The notes: a model not told the origin generated them from the letters alone. DNA of 64,000 nt from Panulirus ornatus (GCF_036320965.1 NC_092276.1:12115683-12179682); one strand, 5' to 3'; shown: positions 13,641-30,808, counted from the stretch's first letter. Translations and numbers: made by a program.

Positions 13641-16600
13641 TTATTATAATTTGTTGCTTTCTCCTGCGTTAGCGAGGTAGCGCAAGGAAACAGACGTAAA
13701 AATGGCCCAACCCACCAATATACACATGTATATACATACACGTCCACACTTGCACATATACATACCTATACATTTCAACGTATGCATATATATACATACA
13801 CAGACATAATCGCATATACACAGCTACATAACACATACTTGCTGCCTTTATTCACTCCCGTCGCCACCCCGCCACACATGAAATGACAACCTCCTCCCCC
13901 CGCACGCACGCGAGGTAGCGCTAGAAAAGACAACCAAGGCCACATTCGTTCACACTCAATCTCTAGCTGTAATGTATAATGCACCGAAACCACAGCTCCC
14001 TTTCCACATCCAAGCCTCACAAAACATTCCATGGTTTACCCCAGACGCTTCACATGCCCTGGTTCAATCCACTGACAGCACGTCTACCCCGGTATACCGC
14101 ATCATTCCAATTCACTCTATTTCTTGCACGCCTTGCACTCTACTGCATGTTCAGGCCCCGATCGGTTAAAATCTTTTTCACTCCAGCCTTCCACCTCCAA
14201 TTTGGTCTCCCACTTCCCGTTCCCTCCACCTCTGACACATATATCCTCTTAGCCAATCTTTCCTCACTCATTCTCTTCATGTGACCAAACCATTCCAATA
14301 CACCCTCTTCTGCTCTCTCAACCACAATCTTTATCACTACACATCTCTCTTACCCTTTCATTACATAATCGATCAAACCACCTCACACCACATATTGTCC
14401 TCAAACATTTCATTTCCAACACATACACCCTCCTTCGGGCAACTCTATCTATAGCCCACGCCTCGCAACCATATAATTTTTGCTTTCTGAGATAATGTTC
14501 TCGACTTCCACACATTCTTCGCTGCTTCCAGAAACTTCGCCCCTTACCCCACCCTGTGACTCACTTCCGCTTCCATTGTCCATACGCTGCCAAATCCATT
14601 CCCAGATATCTAAAACACTTCACTTCTTCTCGTTTTTCTCCTTTCAAACTTACCTCCCAATTGACCTGTCCCTTAACCCAACTGTACCTAATAACTTTAC
14701 GTTTATTCACATTTGCTCTCAGCTTTCTTCTTTCACACATTTTACCAAACTCAGTCACCAACAGCTGCAGTTTCTCACACAAATCAGCCACCAGCGCTGT
14801 ATCATCAGCGAACAACAGCTGACTCACTTCCCAAGCCCTCGCATCTACAACAGACTGCATACATGCCCCTCCCTCCAAAACTCTTGCATTCACCTCTCTA
14901 ACAACCACATCCATTAGCAAATTAAGCAGCCATGGAGACATCTCGCACCTCTGCCGCAAACCGATGTTCACTGGGAGCCAATCACTTTCCTCTTTTCCTA
15001 CTCGTACACATGCCTTATATCCTCGATAAAAACTTTTCACTGCTCCTAGCAACTTACCTCCCACACCATACACTCGGAATACCTTCCACAGAGATTCTCT
15101 ATCAACGCTATCATATGCCTTATCCAAATTCATAAATGCTACAAATCCATTGGTTTTTCTAAGTATTTGTCGCATACATTCTTCAAAACAAACATCTGAT
15201 CCACACATCCTCTACCACTTCTGAAACCACACTGCTCTTGCCTAAATCTGATGCTCTATACATGCCTTCACCCTCTCAATCAATACTCTCCCAAATAATT
15301 TCCCATGAATACTCAAGAAGCTTATACCTCTGTAATTTGGACCCTCACCTTTATCCCCTTTGACTTTGTACAATCGCACTATGCGTGCATTCCGCCAATC
15401 ATCAGGCACTTCACCAAGACGCATACATACAATGAATATCCTCACCAACCAGGTAACATCACAGTCACCCCCTTTTATGAGAAATTCCACTGCAACACTA
15501 TTCAAAACCCGCCGCATTGCCGGCTTTCATCTTCCACAAAGCTTTCATTACCTCCTCTCTGTTAACCAAACCATTCTCCCTGACCCTCTCACCTCGCACA
15601 CCACCGCGACCAAAAAAACCTATATTTGCCAATCTATCATCTAGCACATTCAACAAACCTTGAAAATACTCGTTCCATCTCCTTCTCACATCACCACTAC
15701 TTGTTAATACCTCCCCATTAGCCCCATTCACATGTGTTCTCATTTGTTCTCTTGTCTTACGCACTTTATTTACCTCCTTCCAAAACTCTTTTTATTCTCC
15801 CTAAAATTCAATGATTCTCTCTCACCTCAACTCTCATTTGCCTCTTTTCACCTTTTGCCCATTTCTCTTGACCTCCTGCCTCTTTCCTTCATACATCTCC
15901 CAGTCATTTGCACTATTTCCCTGCAAAACTCGTCCAAATGCCTCTCTCTTCTCTTTCACTAATGATCTTACTTCTTCATCCCACCACTCACTACCCTTTC
16001 TAATCTGCCAACCTCCCACGCTTCTCATGCCAAAAGCACCTTTTGCGTAAGCCATCACTGCTTCCCGAAATACATCCCATTCCTCCCACACTCCCATTAC
16101 GTCCTTTGCTCTTACCTTTTCCCATTCTGCACTCAGTCTCTCCTTGTACTTTGTCACACAATTCTCTTTCCGAAGCTCACATACTATCACCACTCTCTTC
16201 ACCTCAACATTCTCTCCTCTTTTCTGAAAACCTCTAGAAATCTTCACATTCGCCTCCACAAGCTAATGATCAGACTTCCCTCCAGTTGCACCTCTTAGCA
16301 TATTAACATCCAAAAGTCTCTCTTTCACGCGTCTATCAATCAACACACAATCCAATTACCCTCTCTGGCCATCTCTCCTACTTACATGCGTATACTTATG
16401 TACATCTCTTTTTAAACCAAGTATTCCCAATCACCATTTCTTTTTCAGCACACAAATCTACAAGCTTTTCACCATTTCCATTTACAACACTGAACACCCC
16501 ATGTACAACATTTTTTCTCTCAACTGCCACATTACTCACCTTTGCATTCAAATCACCCATCTCTATAACATGGTCTCGTGCATCAAAACTGCTAACACAC

Positions 16601-17160
16601 TCATTCAGCTGCTCCTAAAGCACTTGCCTCTCATGATCTTTCTTCTCATGTCCAGGTGCATATGCACCAATAATCACCTATCTCTCTCCATCTACTTTCA
16701 GTTTTACCCATAACAATCTTGAGTTTACTTTCTTACACTCTATCACATACACCCACAACTTCTGTTTCAGGAGTAGTGCTACTCCTTCCTTAGCTCGCGT
16801 CCTCTCACCAACCCCTGACTTTACTCCCAAAACATTTCCAAACAACTCTTCCCTCTACCCTTTAGTTTCGTTTCACTCAGAACCCAAACATCCAGGTTCC
16901 GTTCCTCAAACATTCTACTTATCTTTCGTTTTTTCTCATCTTGGTTTCATCTACACACATCTAGACATCCCAATCTGAGCTTTCCATTAGGATGATCACT
17001 CCCCGTGTGACTCCTTCTTCTGATTTCCCTTTTAGAAAGTCAAAATGCAAGGAGGGAAGGATTTGTAGCCCGCCGCTCCTGTCCCTTTTAGTTGCATTAT
17101 ACGACACGCGAGAAAAGCGTGGGAGGCATTCTTTCTCCCCTATCCCTAGGGATATTTTTC
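13641..17160 (-). mobile_element. RTE-like LINE, old full-length copy (L6)
   Basis: Minus-strand copy spanning both ends. The long two-hairpin 3' UTR is at about 13650-14030. The C-terminus (FGHMKRMSEERLAKRIY) is near 14140-14340, the RT at 14561-15520 and the linker to about 16260. Endonuclease remnants lie from about 16260 to 16920, and the 5' UTR head reaches the ATCCCTAGGGATA-like start near 17150. Stops and small indels break the ORF throughout. A 7-mer TATCAAT occurs just outside each end (13629-13635 and 17167-17173). It could be a target duplication, but it is short and AT-rich. Confidence 0.88.
14561..15208 (-). pseudogene. Reverse transcriptase remnant in L6 (215 aa)
   Basis: Best-preserved open stretch of the old copy. 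FMNLDKAYDSVDRES replaces FMDLEKAYDRVDRDA, so the first catalytic Asp is Asn here. The FADD box is kept, as are GLRQRCEMSPWLLNLLMD and FRYLGMDLAAYG. Loss of the first catalytic Asp means the enzyme would be dead even if the frame were open. Confidence 0.8.
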
Positions 17161-18520
17161 AGTATATATCAATATAAATTTTTCATGTCCGCTTATCCCT
17201 TCATCTTTTGATTTAGACGAAGCCATTACGGTGTTCCGTTACACATCATTATCAGTGCATGTAGTCTCAGTCAACTGATAATCTATGATGACAGGTTTCC
17301 AACCATATATTCATGTATGAATTTGATATAATAATCTAAAACCCTAGATGTCAACAATCTACAGCACTTAGAAGAGACAGTCGTTAATTGCTTCTTCTGT
17401 GCGAAGGGGATTATAAGGCTTTTGGAGACGTAGCTAATGAGAGTAATGATACCACGACTGAAGCACAGTGACAACATGATGCTGTTGTGGAGTGTAAGGA
17501 TAAACTCCAAGCTGTTGTCAGAGTGCAGAAATTGACAGCATGATATCACAAAACTGTAGAAATTGGCACCATGTAGTTGTCAAAGTGTAGGGGTCAGTAG
17601 AGAGAGTTTAGCAAACGAACAGTAAGATTATAGGCTGACGCCAAGTACTTCAGCTTGATATGAATCTGACTAAACATGTGAAACGGAAGTGATGTCTGTA
17701 GCTGAAGGGCTGGATATTACTGTTCTGAGAACCATAGCTCATAGCCTTTTGAGCAATGTGGGACGGCCATTAAGTGCGGGGCTGATAATAAATAAGAAGG
17801 CCATTCTTTTGACTTAACCGTTTAAGGACCAAGACAAAGACCAGACCATCCTACGGAAGGGTTGTACTGTCGTGTAAAAGGATTAAAAAATCGTGCTTAC
17901 CGTTGTGCTCAGGGGCTAGAAGGCGATGAATGACAAGAGAGTCGAGTGTGACAGACATTATGCTTCAGATCTTCTCTACATTCTGAGTTCCAGGAAGAGG
18001 TTCTGATCGTTTCTTTGCCATAAATTTCATTATCCAGCGGCTACAGACAGAGTTATTTTTTAGGTCCGAGGAAAATATCGTTTATGGTGTTTTGAAACAG
18101 ATAGTATGGCCTTTGTTCTGAATAAACCTTTCACTGGTGTATAGAAATCTGGTTGATATTCCACGATTGTGATACATTTTCTATTATTTTACAGATTGGT
18201 TAACAATAGAATGCAAGGTTCGTGAAGATGAAAGAATTAAGAATACCTGTAACACACACTTATAAACAATGAACCACACCTTAACACGTATAATGTAACT
18301 GACACCCACTTAGTAACACATTTATTTTTACGTCAAGATAAAGATTTTTTGAAGTGCTCACCCAAACATCCTCCCTTTCATGCACTGGAAGACAGATAGT
18401 ACTCTTTACCCACCTGGTATCCACTGACGGACACAGATGGCTAGCACCCATCTGGGGATGTATATAGGATCCTCCTCCCGTCAACAAAGCTGATAGAGAA
18501 AAGATCTATGGTGGCAGGCA
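17161..18520. other. Unassigned DNA
   Basis: About 1.35 kb with only short open frames and no recognised repeat or RNA gene. Composition is ordinary and not microsatellite-rich. Confidence 0.5.
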
Positions 18521-18529
18521 AGGTCAGCA

Positions 18530-18790
18530 CCACTAAGGACAACCACATAGTACCATCCTTCTCTTGCTGCCCTAGGTGAGGGAAAGAGAGAATGTGAGAG
18601 GTGCTGGGGTAGAGTGAGATATCCAGAGGCTACAGCCCCAGCAATACCGTCCTATCCCCGCTGCCCTGGTGGGATTAAGGGGCAGGGAGAGCGTGAGGGA
18701 GTCAGGGAAAGAGTGAGTCATTTATCTACGACAGCTCCAGCAGTGCCGGTCTGCCATTACGGTCCTGGTGGGGGAGACAGTGTGGATGCT
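18530..18790. repeat. Decayed minisatellite, period roughly 95-100 bp
   Basis: Three imperfect units can be lined up by eye, starting near 18553, 18648 and 18748. Each carries a TGCCCT(A/G)GTG or TCCTGGTGGGG core. The first two continue with a GGGA/GAGAG-rich stretch and end in CCAGCA(A/G)T(A/G)CCG. Divergence is high, so the period is approximate. Confidence 0.4.
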
Positions 18791-18956
18791 AGTTTTGGAG
18801 CACTTGAATGTAATGGGATGAATACCTACCAACGAGTAAGTACGATGAGATTCTGTAATGAGGCTGGATTATCGCGTAGCGCTCACCGCAGGAAAATTTA
18901 GAGTTTAAACTACAGTAAATCATGTGAATTCCATGTAGTCGAATGTCATGTGTAAA

Positions 18957-19142
<186 letters not shown>

Positions 19143-19326
19143 GAATATGCATTTGTGGACTGAAGGGCAGCAACTACAGTGTATGTGAGGAAGAATGAAG
19201 ACAGTGACCTATTCAAAGAAGAAAACCTTATAGCCAATGTAGTGTTGGCTCACTGTGTCATCTTCAGTAATCCTAGCAATACCCAGGCTGAATCACCTCC
19301 CTGGTCAGTGGTTCCCTCTATGCCCT

Positions 19327-19436
<110 letters not shown>

Positions 19437-19714
19437 TGATTAGATAAAAGCTTTAATCATATTCTTTTCCTTATATGATTGTTATAAATGAAGTAGACAG
19501 ACCAAGAAGGAATACATACCTTCACAACTTCACCGAGACAGAGAAGTAATGTAGACAAGAGAAAAGAGAAATCAGCAGCAGTAATGATAAAGATATGATC
19601 AAAACCTCCACGAAACTGGTCTACGTGGATGACCGTATAAGTTAAACTCGTGCAAAATAACGTAGGTTCCTGCAGTCATGTCTGCTAGAAACGACAGAGA
19701 TGACCGAGAGGACT

Positions 19715-19937
19715 GGTCTCAAGCTGACCTGATATGCTGGTCTTAGTCTGGGTTCTGATGATGGCCTCATTCTGGTTTCTGAAGCTGGTTTCAGCCTGGA
19801 ATCTGGGCTTTGAGGCCTATCTCAACCTGGGCTGTGTTAGTGACATCAGCCCGGGTTCTCAAGTTGATATCAAACTGGTCTCTGATGCTGCTATCAACCT
19901 AGATTCTAACAGTGGTTCCAACATGGTTTCTGCCTTT
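19715..19937 (+). repeat. 24-bp degenerate minisatellite with an open frame
   Basis: About nine imperfect units of 24 bp. The consensus begins GGTNTCANCCTGG and ends TTCTGATGCT. One unit near 19811 has about 8 extra bases. Because 24 is a multiple of 3, a 91-codon frame (19734-20009) stays open through most of it, with a loose 8-residue periodicity (QVDIKLVSD, AAINLDSN, SGSNMVS). No domain is recognised. I treat it as a repeat, not a gene. Confidence 0.6.
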
Positions 19938-20442
<505 letters not shown>

Positions 20443-20569
20443 TTATATATCTGTTCCTTACGAAAAATGAATTCTGTGGTCATTTCCTACTCTCTTACAA
20501 CTGTCCTATATTCTATATACTGTCTGCTTTCACAAATTCATCACATGAATGATTTCATTCGTCCACTGC

Positions 20570-21517
20570 CATAATACATAGAATAACTTCTGTACAACTT
20601 TCCTATCTTATTTCTGGTGAGTTTCTTGCTATGACCTGTAGCTGCTCACTATCTTCATATATCAATTGTCCTCTGTCGTCTTGATTAAACTGGTTTAGAA
20701 ACTTGAAGGCTGTGATTACCCGTATTGCTCATTATAGAGCAAATGGATAGCCTTTAACCTCTCCGTGTAGCTCAGCTTTCTGATTTCAGATATCCTTTCC
20801 ATTGCTCTCCCTGAACCTCCTCTATCTGCCCTCTTTACTTTTTGATGAGTGGTTGGTGACCGAACCTGACAAGTATGTTTCAGGCTATAATAGTAAAATC
20901 AGGTTGGTAAACACTTCTATGAACAAGAACGTAAAAGTATCACTCTAATATTTTCCATTAGACAGCTTGTCTCCTTAATGGGTCTCTAATGTGATGTCAT
21001 GGTGATGGACTGTGTACAGTGTCAACGCCCCAAGATTCTAGCAATTTGCTTCCTATTTGAATTATGTTCGCAATGAGGTCCCTGTTACGCTGAGTCCCAT
21101 TCTCCAGCCATGTAAGGGACCAGCTTTGGAACTTCTCTTTGGGGCTTTGTCTGAGTCTCTTTTTAAGATGATGTGGTCCCCGTTCTCCTTTACTCCTTTC
21201 ATGATATCAGTATCACTTGCACATATATCTAGGTACGTGCCTGCTCCTCCAGGCACGATCGAAGATCAACAGTATTTTGACTGGTAATCCCATCCCATTT
21301 CAAGAAGGTCTGAATATGCGTTTTATTTCATCGATTGCGTCTCCCCTTCATGCTTGCCTGATGTTTTTTTCCGTTTACCAGCCTCTCTCCCAAATGATTT
21401 TTGACGAACATACGATGCATCCAACCATTTCTCTTCTCTAAAACGGAATTCACTCTTTCGAAGAACTTAAGATTGTGCACACGCGACTTGCTTTCTTTAT
21501 ACTGAATTATCCATCTC
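20570..21517 (-). mobile_element. CR1/jockey-type LINE remnant, RT C-terminal half
   Basis: Minus-strand reading shows decayed blocks of a jockey-superfamily reverse transcriptase, distinct from the RTE-like family. VKNHLGERLVNGKKHQ is near 21400. An SDTDIMKGVKENGDHIILKR block near 21180, where the FADDTKI motif would lie, has changed residues. ISEIRKLSYTERLKAIH is near 20740-20800. Frames are broken in many places. Its N-terminal half appears to continue at 22151-22450, with an RTE-like LINE end in between. Confidence 0.6.
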
Positions 21518-22163
21518 ATTTTCTGACTGTTTTGTTTTCATACTCGTTTTGCGTTTCCCATGTGAGCGAGATAGCGCTAGGAACAGGGAAGGTTTCATAT
21601 GGTCATATATACTCACTTGAAGCCCAGTGTAACTTTACATGCTTTTTGTTTTTCTGACCCCTTTGTATTCCCTGGTTCAAAAGCATTTCACCCCGTGTGT
21701 ATTGCACTGCTAGATTTCACTCTATCCAATTGCATGTCTCACACCCTCTTGCATGTTAAGCCCCGATTATCGGTATCTTTCATCCCATTCTTCCATCTCG
21801 TGTTCGGTCTCCCACACCTGCGTTTCTATTCATTTCTGATACATATACTCTCTTTGTCACTCTCCTCACTCATCCGCTCGATATGTCCAAACTGTTCCAG
21901 CATACCCTTTCTAGCTGTCGTAGATATAGTCTTCCCACTTCCGTCACCTGTTTCTTACCCCGTCATTCCTTGATCAAACCTCCTCACACCACATACCGTC
22001 CTAAGACATTTCATTTTCAATATATCAACCCTCATTTGTATGTTTAGGGCCCACGACCTGCATCCTTACACCACCGCAGGACTACTATACCATGAAACTT
22101 ACCCATCTTTGCACTTACAGACCGTGACTACCCTTTACACACACTCCTTTTTGATAATTTTCT
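21518..22163 (-). mobile_element. RTE-like LINE 3' remnant, very old (L7)
   Basis: Minus-strand C-terminal coding remnants (MKCLRTVCGVRRFDQG, EQFGHIERMSEE, RPNTRWKNGMKD) and a 3' end with CTAGCGCTATCTCGCTC, then GGGAAACG and GAGTATGAAAAC. This 3' terminus is the one most like the tail of the short LINE-derived elements. ATTTTCT occurs at both edges (21518-21524 and 22157-22163) and may be a 7-bp target duplication. The copy lies between two halves of another LINE. Confidence 0.75.
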
Positions 22164-22450
22164 CCTGTATCTTATAGAACACACTCCTCACCGAGATTAG
22201 TCTATGATTCAGGGTTATTTATAGATATACTTTCTTAAGGATAGGCACAACGCTTGCTATTTTCCACTCCCTTGCCACTGCACTGTGTTCCAGTGATTTC
22301 TTGAACAATATTTCAAAGAGCCTTTCACGATTTTAGGATGTATAGAGAGATTTCATCATAGACATGCACGTTGAATGCGTCAAGACTTTCAGAATGATTA
22401 CGCCATTTCTATCTGCTTTATTGCTTTCCAATTTTTCTTCACCATTCCAT
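22164..22450 (-). mobile_element. CR1/jockey-type LINE remnant, RT N-terminal part
   Basis: Minus reading gives LFKKSLEHSAVAREWKIASV, then VPILKK, HRLISVRSVFYKIQEKI. This matches the RT pattern of weak exit (EWKIASVVPI-KK), NYRPISLTSV and KILEKII seen in CR1/jockey elements. It lies upstream, on the minus strand, of the block at 20570-21517. Confidence 0.65.
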
Positions 22451-24776
<2,326 letters not shown>

Positions 24777-24799
24777 ACTATATATATATATAGTAACTT

Positions 24800-24831
<32 letters not shown>
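24777..24831. repeat. (TA)n microsatellite, interrupted
   Basis: TA tract with a GTAACTTTAC interruption, between the truncated edge of L8 and the tail of S4. Confidence 0.9.
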
Positions 24832-24833
<2 letters not shown>

Positions 24834-25077
24834 TTTTTCTTTCACACTATTCGCCATCTCCCGCATTAGCGAGGTTGCGTTAAGAACAGAGGACTGGACC
24901 TTTGAGGGAATATCCTCACCTGGCCCCCTTCTCTGTCCCTTCTTTTGGAAAATTAAAAAAAAACAAAAAAAAAAAAAAAAAAAAAAAACGAGAGGGGAGG
25001 ATTTCCAGCCCCCCGCTCCCTTCCCTTTTAGTCGCCTTCTACGACACGCAGGGAATACGTGGGAAGTATATATCCCC

Positions 25078-25082
<5 letters not shown>
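24832..25082 (-). mobile_element. Short LINE-derived element, copy S4
   Basis: Minus-strand copy with the 3' hairpin near 24853-24885, a long internal A run (24955-24988) where other copies have a shorter T/A stretch, and a slightly shortened head ending TATCCCCAGGGATA. TA repeats on both sides. Confidence 0.83.

Positions 25083-25134
<52 letters not shown>
25083..25134. repeat. (TA)n microsatellite
   Basis: About 26 TA units between S4 and the LINE tail at 25135. Confidence 0.95.
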
Positions 25135-26820
<1,686 letters not shown>

Positions 26821-26829
26821 CTACAAATA

Positions 26830-27062
26830 CAAGGAAAAAAAATATTGTTTGGGTACGGTAGGGGTCGGTTTGTTGACGACATCAAAAGGGCGGTTGATGT
26901 CACGTCAGGTCATATCATGTGTCACGCGAGGAAAGTAGGATCGAATCCCCTCCCATCCCCACCCCCATCAAACAGCGACGTCAGGGAGGCGGGTCATGGG
27001 GGCTCGTCGCACCTCGGTCAAAAAATAGCCGTTCAACAAATCGTGCCACCAGGCCACCAGTA
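26830..27062 (+). mobile_element. Possible tRNA-related SINE fragment
   Basis: GATCGAATCC at 26939-26948 fits a Pol III B box (GWTCRANNC). The GC-rich context differs from the flanks, and the stretch ends just before the CR1-like LINE. No convincing A box was seen, so this may be only a chance B box. Confidence 0.35.
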
Positions 27063-27064
27063 AT

Positions 27065-29588
27065 CACATGAGGATATTAAATGGAATCCACATGAATATA
27101 AGATCCATCTAAAAATAAGAACTGAATTGCATTGTTTGGCGAACAGTGAACACGTTGATAACATGGGTTAACAGAAACATTTCTGATCACGAAAAACAAC
27201 GATCTGCATATCGAGTCCAATCAACCAGACTACAAATTATCTGTAAAGACAGAGACGGTCGAGGAGGCGGAACTGCACTAAATGTAATATCTAAGCCCCA
27301 TCGTAACTCAGATTACAACAACTGCATCTGCCGCATTTAGATAAGCACTTGTCTGCGCAGAGTAGCATAGAATTTGTCAAACTTTGCAATTTGTCAAACG
27401 TTACATAAACGTCGTATATAGATGCTCTAGTCAGCCAGCAGATATTGAAACTATCAGGATAAAGATTCGGTCTTTCTTGGGGATATTAGTCTTCCAGAAA
27501 TAAGCAAGCAAACTATGTCAGGTGTAGAAAGTGAATCTGTCTGACATATTAACTTTGGCGGAGACAATTTTCTCTACCAAACTATCTATGAGACTACGAT
27601 GGAAGCTAGTATACTTGATCTAATTCTTCCAGCCCAGCTGTTCTTAGTAACTAATAGCCGTGTTGGTGAAAAGATAGACACTTATAACCCTAACATGGTT
27701 AAGTCTGAAGGAAATATCAAAACCGGCTTCCCTAAAACCAGTGATATTACCCCTACCTTTAAAGGGTTGCACGAAGCATTTAAGAGTCTCCTCCTTGTCG
27801 GTTAACAGCCAGAAGAATTATAGACCAGTTTTAAGCATCATTATTTGCACCGACGAGACATTCATTCTCATGCACAAAAAAAAATGCAAACAACAAACAC
27901 GAATGTTACTCCCCAGATATAGCAAGAGGTATACGACTCAGACATAAATCCTACAAGCTTAAGAAATCAGACAATGATCCAAAAATTTGTGTAACACAAT
28001 TAGGAGACACGTGCAAAAGAGTCATCAATAAAGTCAAAAAAGAATACGACGTGAGCATTGCAAGAGATAGTAACAGAGATACTAAAGCATTTCATTGATT
28101 TATATTGGTAAGAAACATATATAGAATGGGATAAGAACCCTAGAGAACCTGATGATAAAGTCATAGCAACGATGAACAATATTCTTAGCTTTGTTTTCAA
28201 ACAAGAAAGCAGGAACACAAAATTGCTGTCACAGTTAAAGAAGTACAAGCAAAAATAGATAAGATGAATATTGATAAAAGTCCAGGTCCTGATCGCTCCT
28301 ATCTACGAGTAATTAAAAGCCGTAGAACACGATATTAGCAAACCAATAACCTATATTTTCAACAAAATCTCCAGGATGGAATAGTCCCGCAGCGCTGGAG
28401 GCTGGAGGACGTCAATCGTATAAACGAAAAGGGAAGCTACGAATTGCAAGGCAATCACCGACCTATCAGCTTATTTCAGTTGTATGTGAATTTCAAGAGT
28501 CGATTATTTGAGATAATATCGTGGCCTATCTGGAGAGGACGCAGATCAAACCTTACAAATCTCATGGAATTTCATCATGAGACATTCAATATCCACGACA
28601 AGACAAAAGTAATATATATTTTATTTCTGGACTTCCAGAAAGCATTCGACAAAGTGCCTTACACTTTACTGATGCATCAGGTCCGGACCTTCGGGATTAC
28701 TGGAATGCATAGGAAACTGGTTACGTGACAGGAGGCAGAGAGTTGTCATGACTCATCACCGAGGTCACCCGTTATTAGTGGGGACCCACAAGGATCCGTG
28801 CTTGGGCCTATACTTTTCATCATATATGTAAACGATATTGACGTAGGGCTCAATGGCTTTGTGTCTAAATTTGCAGATGAAACAAGATCGGCAGTTTCAT
28901 ATTCAATACTGAGGAAGATAGGCTATGATTACAAGAGGATCTACAATAAATCGCTGAATGGATTAGAAAATGCTAAATGCCATTTAACGTCAATAGATAT
29001 TTTCTGTTACAAGTAGGAAACCTCAAAAGAAAAGAAAAATCGCTCGTCAACTGACGGGCCACAAGATGAACACCCTTAGTGTGAGGGATCTAGAGGTCAT
29101 TGTTTCTAACAACTTCGAATTCTCACAGCACTGTAATGAGGTTGCCAAGAAAGCAAATAGGATGTTAGGATCTATGAAAAAAAAAAACTTTCATAGCAAA
29201 GCAAGAATGTGATATTGCCACAATACGTAAGTCCAGTTAGGGCCACACCTCGAAAATGCTGTGCAGCTTTGGGCTGCAAGGATATTCTTAAATGTGTTGC
29301 AGTGCAGCGAAGAGATAAATCAAGAATTAACCTTGTTCTCCGTGAGCAAGAGGCATCTTGGAAGCAAATCAATAGAAGTTTTGGAATACTTAGAGGATTT
29401 AACAATGGTTAGAGTGATTTTCTTATTTTCTCTCTTGGTGCATCACCAACATTACGAACGAGAGAAAATGGACAAAACTTAGGAGTCACCGAGTTGATCT
29501 GGACTGTACGAATTATTTCTTACCAACGGTATTATTGATGGGTGCAATAACCCCCCAAAAAAAATATTGTTCAAAGCAACAACCTTCA
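27065..29588 (+). mobile_element. CR1-like LINE, decayed, with endonuclease and RT
   Basis: Plus-strand pieces in the order expected for a jockey-superfamily LINE. Endonuclease GRGGGTALNVI is near 27260 and ILDLILP near 27610. RT linker FNKI is near 28370. The RT core is LFLDFQKAFDKVPYTLLMHQ (28620-28680), SGDPQGSVLGPILFIIYVNDI (28775-28840) and KFADETRS (28867-28890). The C-terminal VDLDCTNYFFTNGIID is near 29490-29540. The FADD box reads FADE, and stops are frequent, so it is inactive. The 5' limit is uncertain. Confidence 0.8.
28444..29016 (+). pseudogene. CR1-like reverse transcriptase core
   Basis: Two adjoining open stretches (28444-28728 and 28798-29016) split by a stop after HRKLVT. 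Conserved features are LDFQKAFDKVP with the first catalytic Asp, and PQGSVLGPILFIIYVNDI. In the motif that normally reads FADD, the second Asp is Glu (FADE). The family function is RNA-directed DNA synthesis during retrotransposition; this copy cannot do so. Confidence 0.78.
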
Positions 29589-29625
29589 AAATTAGGCAAA
29601 TTAGGTAAAATTAGATAAATTAGGT
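29589..29625 (+). repeat. Short tandem tail of the CR1-like LINE
   Basis: Four units of 9-10 bp: AAATTAGGC, AAATTAGGT, AAAATTAGAT, AAATTAGGT. They follow the last coding remnants of the CR1-like element. CR1-clade elements are known to end in short tandem repeats instead of poly-A, so this fits the element's 3' terminus. Confidence 0.6.
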
Positions 29626-29639
29626 ATTGAATGAGTCAT

Positions 29640-30745
29640 TTAATCAATCATCATTACTTACTGGTAAATCATTATGCTCCCTCAACCACCGATCTCTCCC
29701 TGGTCATGCTGCGGTAACATACCAACAATGGCTAACCCATGCCACCTGGTGAGAGAATAGAAATGTAAATAGTATAAACATGGTAAGTCGAGATGCTGGA
29801 GCTTACGTTTATCCGTACTATTGTCTTTATAACAGAATGGGAAGGGATGCATGTCTTTGGTGTTGGGATGCATGAAATCTTCTTGTTCATCCTACGATAA
29901 AACTCTCCTATAAGGATTTCCTTTATGCATATTAAGCCTGCAAGGTAATTCATTTTTGTTTGTTTTTTTACTTGTTTTCCGTCCGGCGTGTTGCCGGAGG
30001 GTGTGGAGGGTGGTGAGAGAGCCTTACTTTGCTATCATTTTCTTCTACTGCTTTTAAGGGGACTGCATTTTTTTTTCTTTTACTATTCTTTAAGTGTGAA
30101 GGCCAGACCATCTTCTTGGACCTTGGGTCTGTCCGGTCTGTGTATGTACGTAGCTACAATCTACGGTGTTCTATAACTTCCATATCTGGGTTAAGAAAAT
30201 AGTCCTCCCTGGTCACTCACAGAATTCGTCGATGCTCAGCTGCATCCAGTCCAGTTACCAATTACCAATACAATACATTTAGTTCTTTTGTGTGATGGGG
30301 ATATATGCTACTTAGTATTTCCATATTCCATAGAGATCTATTCTTTGTACATCTCTAATCGATATGATTTTCATTATTGATTATCTAGGATGGTTTAGGT
30401 AACGACTTGTTTGCTAGCTGGCTTCATCTGGCACCAAGCTCCTTACTCTAGGTGACACACGGGTCACATGCATAGTGAGGATGTTTGTGGTCAAAGAAAT
30501 GGCCTAAGCACCTGAAGGAAGCGTTAGAGATTTTCTGTTGGTGGTTCGTCTTGACGATGACAGCCTTAATGATCCTGGCTGTTGATACGTAACCATTTTT
30601 TCTATATAATAGTCACTTGCCACACGTTCATTAGACCACCTCTGGGGACCCATCACGATGACTTACCAGTGCTATTGATGCTCCTTCTTAATGTTGTTTC
30701 CAGACTGAACACCTGCATATGCATGCAGATACAAAGTTATAGTCG
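29640..30745. other. Unassigned DNA
   Basis: About 1.1 kb without recognised genes, RNAs or repeats. A T-rich stretch lies near 30068-30090. Confidence 0.5.

Positions 30746-30808
<63 letters not shown>
30746..30808. repeat. (GT)n microsatellite
   Basis: About 31 GT units. Confidence 0.97.
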
